From Leishmania donovani (lineage: Eukaryota > Euglenozoa > Kinetoplastea > Trypanosomatida > Trypanosomatidae), in assembly GCF_000227135.1 (NCBI RefSeq), contig NC_018255.1, positions 917,894-981,893 of the forward strand: 64,000 bases of DNA. Direction: 5' to 3'. Every line of letters starts with the position of its first letter. Within the stretch, counting starts at the first letter, position 1. Below the pieces are notes generated by a model that made no database searches, had not been told where the DNA came from, and saw only the letters and a program-made list of their open reading frames with translations. The position numbers were made by a program, and so were the translations under genes. Positions 19,395-27,597 of this stretch are shown here, in pieces.

Positions 19395-22300
19395 ATGCGC
19401 ATCTTCTCATCGAGGCAGAAGGTCTACACGACCGGCACGGCCCCAGTCAACACCTCGGAGGATGTCGGGGTGGAAGGAAAGCGGTATCCAACCCACACGC
19501 TGGGTCGCTTCATCGTCCAATACCCCGCCCCAATGCTGCTGACCCTCGTCCTACCTTTTGTTTTCTTTGTGATTGGTGGTGCGAAACTTCAGTCGGGGCT
19601 CTCCTACTCGCTGGACGACTACCAGATCCGCTCCACCATCGGCGTGCGGCGCGACGCGTTGAGGGTGAACGGCGTGCTGAATGACTGGGCTTTCTCTCTC
19701 TCTGGTGCATACTGGCTGTCGGACAGCGTCGACTTATCTCACCCACGGACGTATGTGCAGGACACGCTGGAGTTGCGCGCCGTTATCAACCTTCAAGACC
19801 TCATGGAGTACGCAAAGAAGGTGGGCTGGTCCCCCGAAACGCGTGATGCATACGCCAATCTGCTGAACCCGGACCTCTTTAAAATCTACCGCGCAGCGGA
19901 GGAGCACGTCACGGAGCTGGACGGTTACGAGGGCGTGTGCTTCACGAACGATCTGCGCAATGGACAAATCAACAGCATCTATCCCACGTGCACGCCTGTA
20001 TCCAGCGTGACGCAGTATATCTATCCATCTTGGAACGGGCTGGAGTGGTTCATGAACGGCAGCGGGACTGTATTCCAGCTAGACTACATGCAGCGCCTCT
20101 TTGCGAACCCGAGCTACGGATGGTTCTTCGACAACAACTTCTCGACGCTGAACCAGAGGGCGCTGCAGCTGCGCTCGCAGTATACGTTTGCGTCGTCGTG
20201 GTCAGAGTCGAAGGCTTCGTACCGGAATCGCATGAAGAGGTTCCTGCCTCGTGCGATGAACTTCGTTAACAGCGGACAGGCTGCCTCGCTGCCGTTTGTG
20301 GAGTTCTACCTCGGCGGTGGGTCGTCGCAGGACATCTTGATGGAGATCGCTGGGGAGCGGGAGGGGTACAAGGTGGGCGTTGCTGCGGTGATCTGCTTCT
20401 TGCTGAGCTGGTGGCACTGCCGGACGTTCATTGTCGGGGTGTACACGGCTGCAGAGGCTGTGTTTGCGTACATGGCTGCCGTTGGTCTGTACGCGCTCAT
20501 CTACCGGACGCTGCCGCTGGCGACGTACTCCGCGATTATCTGGGTGATGACATTCTGCATGCACGGGACATTGAGCTTCTACGACATGTTTGTGTTCAGC
20601 GGGGTAATGGCGACGAAGGGACGACAGAACAACCTAAGCGTGGTGCAGCGGCTGTGCTTCACGATGCGGCGCATCTCCGTTGGCGTGTGGATTGCAGACG
20701 CGCTTGCGATAATCATCTTCGCGGTCAACACGACCTCGCTGTTCCGCTCTGTGGAGCAGTTCAGCGTGTTCATGATAATCGCGCTGCTGTGGAACATGTA
20801 CTGCATCGCGCTGCCCACCCCTGCGCTGATTGTGGTGCACCATTTGTACTTCTCGAACAAGCGGCGCAACCTGCAAAAGCAGAGCGACGTGCTGAACGAT
20901 GCGCTGCTCGGGTGCCGGCGGTCTGGACACCTGGTGCGTGTGCTGGAAGCTGTGCAGGACAACATAGCCGACGGCGAGCGTGCGTACCGGATGGAGGAGG
21001 ACCTGGCCCACCAGCGCATCGGCGAGGACTTCGGGATCCACAGGAAGAGATACGGTGGCCCGCTGGACTTTGTGCGACAACAGGTGCGTGAGGGGCTCGA
21101 CAAGGTTCGCGCTGCGCGGCGCGACGTCGTTGGAGCTCTACACAAGGCGCAGAAGGCAAAGGACCGCGTTGTGAAGGGCACCGACACGCGCGACGGCATG
21201 GGGTTGCCTTCCTTCTCGTTGCAGGATTTCCTGCAGATCGGCGACGCGAACCCGCTTGCGGAGGAGACTGGTGTGGGCCCCGACAGGCTGCCGCTGTACT
21301 ACAACCCGCGCATGGTGCTTCCATCGGACCTGGTCCATATCCCTGCGGTGTACGTAGAGCGCAGCGAGGACTGCTGGAGTGGCATGTGCGATGCCCTGGG
21401 GATACACGCACGTACGAGTCACGGAGAGGTTATCCCGCCGCGCGCGTACAGCCTGAGGAATCAAGGCACCAGCTCTGCTGAGGCGAGTGCGTTTGCCGAT
21501 TGGTGGCGCGAGCTGGGCACGCGTCTTGGCGTGGAGACGGCCTCGAACAACCGCAGCGTTGAGCTAGTGTCGCTTGCGGTCCGAAATGCGGTGCGCGCAC
21601 AGGACCCGACAATGGTAGTGGACCCGTGCGCAAGGGCCCGTCGCGGCACGAAGAAAGGCGGCGCTGCTGCTGCTGCTGGTGGTGGGGCTTCGCCGCGCGC
21701 GACTGGCGGCCCATCTGGAATGGGCCTTGGGAAGCTGCGCTACCGCTTGGCGCACCGCGCGGATTTGCCCCGTGTGGAGTGCTGCGGGCTGTTTGGCCGT
21801 GTTGCGGACGAGACGGCTGAGCAGCGGATGCGGAGGCTGATGGCACGCAAAGTGAAGCGCGATGGCTACTCGCTGTTCGAGCTCTTCGTACTGCAGTACT
21901 ACCTGCCGGCGATCCACTATGTGCGGTATGCGCTGCTCGCGCTGCTGCTGGTGCTATTCATTGTGGTGTGCATGCTGGGCTGCCGCATTACTGTGGCCGG
22001 ACTGCCCAACACGCTGTTGGTGGATCAAGGCAGCATCGCAGACACGTTTGCAGCGATGGACGACACCTTTGGCCAGCGCGGCAGCTGCACGTTCTGTGGC
22101 CCGTACTACCGATCGCCGCAAGACTACCGTCAGGCAACAATCACAGACATCGCGGCATGCTCGGCGGATTATGGTGAGCAGATGAATCTGTACGCGGATA
22201 GCTGCGGCGTGTGCAACGGAACGGACGCGTGCGTGGACTGCGGTGGCACTGCGCACGGCGCAGCGGCACTAAATGACTGCGGCGGGTGTGCTGTTGCTGG

Positions 22301-24599
22301 ATCGTCTGCTGTGGCGCCGTGCACATGCCCTTTAACGCGCGACTGCCAGTACTGCGAGTGGGCTCTGGGCAAGGGCAACGCCGGTGGGGGGTCGTGCAGC
22401 GTGACGTGCGATGCTAGCACGTGCGGGAGGAACGGCGAGTGCGACCAGTACACAGGGACGTGCGTCTGCGATGCGGGCTTCACGGGAGCCGCGTGCAACG
22501 AATGCGAGTCATGGCTGCTGCCTGCTGCATCGAATCCGGGGTGCGCACTGGAGTGCAACGCGGCGATGAACTCTGCGGCGTGCGACTGCGACGCGAGCAG
22601 TGGGCGATGCCGGTCGTGCCCAGCGGGGACGCGCGGGTACGACTGCTCGCAGCCATCGGTGGACTGCAGTAGTCACGGAACGTTCAACCCTGCGACGGCG
22701 ACGTGTACGTGCTCGAGCGGGTGGACGGGGGCGTTCTGTAACGTGTCGAGCGTTTGCAACGGACGCGGCGTGCTGCTGTCTGCTATGGACTCACCGACCG
22801 GGTCCGAAATGTGCGGCTGCTTGGGGCACTGGCGCGGCGGGACGTGCCAGCTGTGCGACTGTACCAACGGCGGAATGTGCAACGCCGTGACGGGGAAGTG
22901 CGAGTGCGTGGGTGCCTTTACGGGGCCGCGGTGCGAGACGTGCGCGGCGAACTGTACGTTGCGCGGCACGTGCCCTGACGTGTCGACGCCGGACTACGCG
23001 CTGTGGAATATGCGGGCATGCATTCCCAATGCGTGCAGTGAGGCTGACGTACAGTCGGAGACGATGTGCCCCGCCTGCTCACCGACACAGATGGTACCCG
23101 TTGGCGTGTGCAAGGCGGCGTCTAAGGAGTCGTGCATGGCCATGCCGGATTGCTGGTGGTATATGGATGGCAACGTCGTGCCTTACTGCGGCATGGCGCG
23201 GCAAGTGAGCGACTTCACGGCGCTCAGCTGTACTTGCCGGTACCCGAAGGTCTGGTCTGGCCCAACGTGTGGGTCTTGCCCTGCACCGGCTGGCGCGACA
23301 TGCCTGGACGACGGGACAGTGTTGGGCTGCAACAGGTTGGCGTACACATCGCTGAGTTCCGTCGTGAGCATCGATAGCTGCGGCGTGTGCGGCGGTGATG
23401 GCTTGTGCCGGGGCTGCGATGGCGTTCCTGGCAGCGGCGCGACATACGACGCGTGCGGCGTGTGCGGCGGCAACAACACATGCAGTGGCACGACGGCGGT
23501 GATGCCGATGTACGTGGAATATCTGTTTGACCTCACGAAGGTGCCTCGGACCCTCAACAATGCGGCGTGGTGCAAGGTAGTGGCTTCCATTGCTGCCAAC
23601 ATTCGGCGGTCGGACAGCACTGGATCGCAGATGCGGACGGTGCTGGAGGACTACCTCGCTGATGACGCGAGCTATGAGCTGACATCTCTCCAAGACTTCT
23701 ACAACTACGCCAAGGAGAACGGCCGGCTGAGCGAGGCGGTCTTCACGCTCAGCTACAACGGCGAGCCACTGATGCTGCAGCAGATACTCTACCGCGTAGA
23801 GAGCACACTCGCCACCAGCCAGAGCTCACCTTCGCGGGTGGTGGCGGCGTACTACTGGATATCTCGGGACATCATCGCCCCCTTCCGGTCACTTGCTCAA
23901 GCAAGTGGTATCACCGTGTACTACACGTCGACCCTGTTCCAGCCGGCAGTGGCGAGGGTTGGCGCGCTGCAAAGCCTGTGGTTCGCGGTCGGCATCGGTC
24001 TGGCGGTGACGTTCGTGCTCCTGCTCACGTACTACGTGAGCCTGACGACGGCGGTGGCGGCGACGATAGTGGCTGCCATTGTGTGCTTCGGGTCGCTGAC
24101 GGTGTGCGCGGTCTTCGACTGGGAGATGGACGCTGTGCTTCAGGTGTGCATCAGCTGCACTGTACCGATAAGCGTGGAGTACGTGGTGCACTTCTGCAGC
24201 GGGTACTTCGACTACCTGCAGACGACGACGTCACACCTTTTTGCGCGCGACGTGACGCGGCGGACTGCTGTGCAGGGTGCGTTGCTGCGGTCTGCACCTG
24301 CTGTGTGCACGTCTGCCGTCTGCGTGATCGTTGTGTCGGCCATGTTCGGCGTGTCGAGCCTGGTGCCATTACGGCGCGCGGGCCAGGTGAGCATCACACT
24401 GCACCTGCTGCTGCTTCTTGCCGGTGTGCTCTTCACTGGCGCTGTTGCCGCGCTGGGGCCGATGAACTTGTACCAGCACTGGACGCTCTCCGCCGCGATC
24501 TGCATTGTCTGTGCTGCGCTTGCCGCGCTTGCGGTGCTGATCATGTACGGCGTGCATGGAGTGCTCGGGCCGCACGGCAACATGATTCTGACGCGCTGA
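19395..24599 (+). CDS. Patched/NPC1-type RND membrane protein with Cys-rich EGF-like ectodomain (1734 aa)
   Basis: The architecture is RND/sterol-sensing: a first membrane segment about residues 46-65 (LVLPFVFFVIGG), a luminal domain about 66-325, a five-helix sterol-sensing-like block about 327-500 (VAAVICFLLSWW, LPTPALIVVHH), a cytosolic loop, a seventh segment about 844-864 (LLALLLVLFIVVCMLG), a second ectodomain about 867-1525, and a final five-helix block from about 1528. TM4 carries GTLSFYDMFVF and TM10 carries PISVEYVVHF, resembling the charged positions of Patched/NPC1 (GISVEF). The second ectodomain holds about 470 residues full of cysteines: EGF-like modules (CVCDAGFTGAAC, CECVGAFTGPRC) and CGVCxG repeats. 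The start at 19395 is the first ATG; upstream codons are low complexity. Lipid or sterol handling is the family expectation; the substrate is unknown. Domain edges are estimates by eye. Confidence 0.93.
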   Translation: MRIFSSRQKVYTTGTAPVNTSEDVGVEGKRYPTHTLGRFIVQYPAPMLLTLVLPFVFFVIGGAKLQSGLSYSLDDYQIRSTIGVRRDALRVNGVLNDWAFSLSGAYWLSDSVDLSHPRTYVQDTLELRAVINLQDLMEYAKKVGWSPETRDAYANLLNPDLFKIYRAAEEHVTELDGYEGVCFTNDLRNGQINSIYPTCTPVSSVTQYIYPSWNGLEWFMNGSGTVFQLDYMQRLFANPSYGWFFDNNFSTLNQRALQLRSQYTFASSWSESKASYRNRMKRFLPRAMNFVNSGQAASLPFVEFYLGGGSSQDILMEIAGEREGYKVGVAAVICFLLSWWHCRTFIVGVYTAAEAVFAYMAAVGLYALIYRTLPLATYSAIIWVMTFCMHGTLSFYDMFVFSGVMATKGRQNNLSVVQRLCFTMRRISVGVWIADALAIIIFAVNTTSLFRSVEQFSVFMIIALLWNMYCIALPTPALIVVHHLYFSNKRRNLQKQSDVLNDALLGCRRSGHLVRVLEAVQDNIADGERAYRMEEDLAHQRIGEDFGIHRKRYGGPLDFVRQQVREGLDKVRAARRDVVGALHKAQKAKDRVVKGTDTRDGMGLPSFSLQDFLQIGDANPLAEETGVGPDRLPLYYNPRMVLPSDLVHIPAVYVERSEDCWSGMCDALGIHARTSHGEVIPPRAYSLRNQGTSSAEASAFADWWRELGTRLGVETASNNRSVELVSLAVRNAVRAQDPTMVVDPCARARRGTKKGGAAAAAGGGASPRATGGPSGMGLGKLRYRLAHRADLPRVECCGLFGRVADETAEQRMRRLMARKVKRDGYSLFELFVLQYYLPAIHYVRYALLALLLVLFIVVCMLGCRITVAGLPNTLLVDQGSIADTFAAMDDTFGQRGSCTFCGPYYRSPQDYRQATITDIAACSADYGEQMNLYADSCGVCNGTDACVDCGGTAHGAAALNDCGGCAVAGSSAVAPCTCPLTRDCQYCEWALGKGNAGGGSCSVTCDASTCGRNGECDQYTGTCVCDAGFTGAACNECESWLLPAASNPGCALECNAAMNSAACDCDASSGRCRSCPAGTRGYDCSQPSVDCSSHGTFNPATATCTCSSGWTGAFCNVSSVCNGRGVLLSAMDSPTGSEMCGCLGHWRGGTCQLCDCTNGGMCNAVTGKCECVGAFTGPRCETCAANCTLRGTCPDVSTPDYALWNMRACIPNACSEADVQSETMCPACSPTQMVPVGVCKAASKESCMAMPDCWWYMDGNVVPYCGMARQVSDFTALSCTCRYPKVWSGPTCGSCPAPAGATCLDDGTVLGCNRLAYTSLSSVVSIDSCGVCGGDGLCRGCDGVPGSGATYDACGVCGGNNTCSGTTAVMPMYVEYLFDLTKVPRTLNNAAWCKVVASIAANIRRSDSTGSQMRTVLEDYLADDASYELTSLQDFYNYAKENGRLSEAVFTLSYNGEPLMLQQILYRVESTLATSQSSPSRVVAAYYWISRDIIAPFRSLAQASGITVYYTSTLFQPAVARVGALQSLWFAVGIGLAVTFVLLLTYYVSLTTAVAATIVAAIVCFGSLTVCAVFDWEMDAVLQVCISCTVPISVEYVVHFCSGYFDYLQTTTSHLFARDVTRRTAVQGALLRSAPAVCTSAVCVIVVSAMFGVSSLVPLRRAGQVSITLHLLLLLAGVLFTGAVAALGPMNLYQHWTLSAAICIVCAALAALAVLIMYGVHGVLGPHGNMILTR

Positions 24600-25808
24600 G
24601 GTGCGCGACACGGCGGATTGTAGGTGACATGAAGGCGGCGGCGGCGAAAGAGAAAAGCGACAGAGATGCTCCAGCACGACTCCTTGGCCAGGGCCTTCTA
24701 CTGTCGCGCATGTTGGTTAAGCGCCGCCCATGCCGTTTTGCCTCTTGCTGATGTTCAGCACCTGCGCCTGTCGGTTTCGCTACCACTGCGTTGTCCTCGT
24801 CGGCGTGCCCACGCATTGTAGCACTGCCGCCACCTCGCCAACCTCAACGGAGTGGCTGATGGCATTGTTGTGTGCGCGGGTGCGCGCATTAGCAACACAT
24901 TCGCCCTCACTCGCCGCCTTTACTATGCCATCCTTTGACGATCCTCCTCACCGCTCCTTCCACTGCACCGGTTTCGCCTGCGCACGCCTTCTGGCTTTGC
25001 AGCCGAGTGTGTGTCTTCTGTCGAGTACCGTCCCTATCGCGGTGTATCTGAGCTAATATCTGTGTGCGTCGCCCTTACTCTGCACGCGCGTGTGTTTTTG
25101 GCTGCTTTGATGCTTTTTCGTACGGCATTTGTTTTCTTCCTTTTCTTGATGGAGCCTGCCTCCACGGTGCACGTGGGATACGTATGCGCAGGTGCCCGTT
25201 GGCGTGTGCGCCATAAACATCTCTACGTATGTGCATATGTGTGTGTGTGTGTGTGCCTTTATTCTTCCTTTGATGTTGTGTGCATGTGCGCATCCTTTTT
25301 GTTTCGGCGGCACAGCTCCGTGTGCACGCCTGTGCATGTGGTGACTCTTCGTGCTCTCTTATGCTGTGTTGGCCGCTGGCGCCCCCCTTCCTCATCCTTC
25401 TCCCCCTCTGCGTGTGTGCGGCCGCCTCCATTTCGTATTTCCAATCCTCATCCCCTGTTGTGACCCCCTCCCTCTTCATTGTGTCTTTTTTTGTCTCTGT
25501 AGGTGCACGGGCTTGGAGAGTGTGCGCGGTATCGTATCACCACGTGCTGCCCCCCTTCCCTCCTGCTTTCGAGCATCGCGTTTGTTCTCTCCAGCGGCCG
25601 GCAGTGGGCGCGAATTGGGCGAATGCATGCGCGCGGGGGGGGAGAGGCGGTGGCGGGTCTTGCATCATTTCGCTGTGCGAGACACTCTGCGTTGTGTCCT
25701 GGTGCGTGCTCGGGTTTCCCTTCTTATTTCTTGACTTGGCGAGAACTGCGGCCGATTCCGTGCTTTTTTCTTTATCCGCTTCTTGCGTGTGCCTCTGCTG
25801 ACGTGTGT
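24600..25808. other. Intergenic region, no supported gene
   Basis: Likely 3' UTR of the Patched-like gene. It contains a (GT)n run near 25239-25254 and mixed T-rich sequence, with no convincing frame. It runs directly into the SIDER-like copy at 25809, which would lie in the same 3' UTR or intercistronic region. Confidence 0.5.
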
Positions 25809-26405
25809 GAAATTCGAGTGTCCGCGTACGCCCCCCACCCTCTACTCTCTCTCTCTGTGTTGTGGAGGAGTGGGCGGCGGAAGCCAGGCAGCCCCTCCCT
25901 CCTCCAGCCCTGCCGATTGCCGGACCCCACTTCTCGCTGTGGCAGGGCCGCGCGCATGAGACTTGGGGAGGTCAGTGCGATGCGTCGCTACTGATGCCGG
26001 CGGGTGAGGTCGTGGGTGGTGCTGCCTCGGAGCGACCTGCGACCGTGCACACGCTTGTGCCACTCATGTGACTGGGCAGCGTGACTCGAACGCATCCCAC
26101 ACCCGACCCTCACACGGCCCACTGGTGCTGCGGGGAGCCTGCGCCACTCGTGGAGATGCACCAGGTGGCGGCCGACATGATGCGGCTGGCTGCGAGGCGA
26201 CGTGCGAAGCGCAGGGGTGGGTGGAGTTGGAGGCAAAGGCCGCGCCGATATGACCTTGCCTGCATTGTTATCGCGCATATGCACACGGCTGCCTCGCGCC
26301 GCGCGGATGGGCGTGTGTGTGTGTGTGTGACCGGCGGGGCAGAGTGCGGCGTTCAGCTCATGCTGCATGACGGAGAAATGGCATCGCTGAACGAACAAGA
26401 AATGA
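25809..26405 (+). repeat. SIDER-like interspersed repeat, copy 2
   Basis: This copy matches the 5631-6223 copy over its full length with only about ten differences by eye: a few bases at the 5' edge, one CT unit in the dinucleotide run, and three bases near the 3' end. It ends in an A-rich tail (gaacaagaaatgaag), consistent with a retroposon. Orientation is the same as copy 1, with starts 20.2 kb apart. Confidence 0.75.
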
Positions 26406-27597
26406 AGTGAGTCGAACTCTCCCTTTCGCGTTGCTCTTTCCTGGCTCCACGCAGGCAGACGCACGAGCGTCCACAAGGCGTACGCGGCGTTGGTATGAGG
26501 GGCGGCTCGAGGCCTTTTCGTTCGTTACTCTTCGTGCACGGATCTCGTCCGGCTGACTTCTTGTGCACCGCCTCGCCACTGTGCAACGTGAAGAAGCAGA
26601 GGGGTGAACGAGACACAAAAGGGTGACGGCAACGCAGCGGCTCGACGGACTTGCCCGTGCACAGAGGTGCACCTGAAGACCCCCAAAGCGGGACACGTAC
26701 GCGCGCAAGTGAAGGGGGATATTGGTGCACCATGGCCTGCATTGTGGATCGCTGCACCCTGGTCACGAGTTGCCGTGCCGAGCGCGTACCTTTCTCTGTA
26801 GGGGAGGATGCGGGCATGCGCGGAGTGGGCTTGCCTGCGAGCCGCGGACACGAAAATGTCGCCAAGCAGCACTTCTTTTCTCTTCGAGCGTAGACAAGCA
26901 ATTCGCCTGCAGGCGCGTCTTTGGAGCGTGACTTCGGGCTCGGCGAAGCGAAACGGTTTCGCGTTGCTCCCCCCTCTTCTCGGTTTCATCACGGGCCGGC
27001 TTCAGTGTGACCCAGCCAGTACATGAAACACCACTCTCTCTTCTTGTCGTCTCCCTTCGTCTCCGGGTGCTTCTCCGCGCCGCCTTCGCCCCACCGCGCA
27101 CGCACGCACGCACGCGCGCTCTTTGTTTCTCAAGAGAAGTAAAAGAAAAACGAAAAAGCACATCACCGACGCAACAGCGCTGGCGTCTGCGGCTTCCCTC
27201 TCTCTGCTTTTCTCCCCCTTCCGCTCATATCGGTGGTCCACTTGCTCAGCCACCACAGCGGACACCCACCTTCCTATTCAGCCATCGCCCGTGCCCACGC
27301 GGGGTAGGTGGACACGCCGACGCCGACGTCTTTCCCGGACAGACGCACACACGCTTGTTTCGCAGACTGGTGGTGCCAAAGCCGCTTCCTTGCACCTCAT
27401 CAAACATCTATAGATCACCATAGACCAATATAAGCGTATGCACATACCCATCGAGGAGGAGAACAAGAGGAACTGTGCAGACCTTCTATACACACACGCA
27501 CACACACACACGCACCTACACCCCGCACACTCGACGTGGAGACCGCGACTCACTTTTGCTTGCCGTAGTTCGAGGGAGCCAGGGGGATGGATTCATC
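26406..27597. other. Intergenic region upstream of MCM6, no supported gene
   Basis: Mixed sequence with a (CGCA)n-type run near 27099-27116 and CA repeats at 27489-27513. Frames on either strand are short or low complexity. A pyrimidine tract near 27190-27247 is the probable processing signal for MCM6. Confidence 0.45.
27190..27249 (+). promoter_or_regulatory. Candidate trans-splice acceptor for MCM6
   Basis: Pyrimidine-rich sequence (TTCCCTCTCTCTGCTTTTCT and onward) precedes an AG at 27248-27249. The 5' UTR would be about 350 nt. Nearer AGs exist, so the choice is uncertain. Confidence 0.3.
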
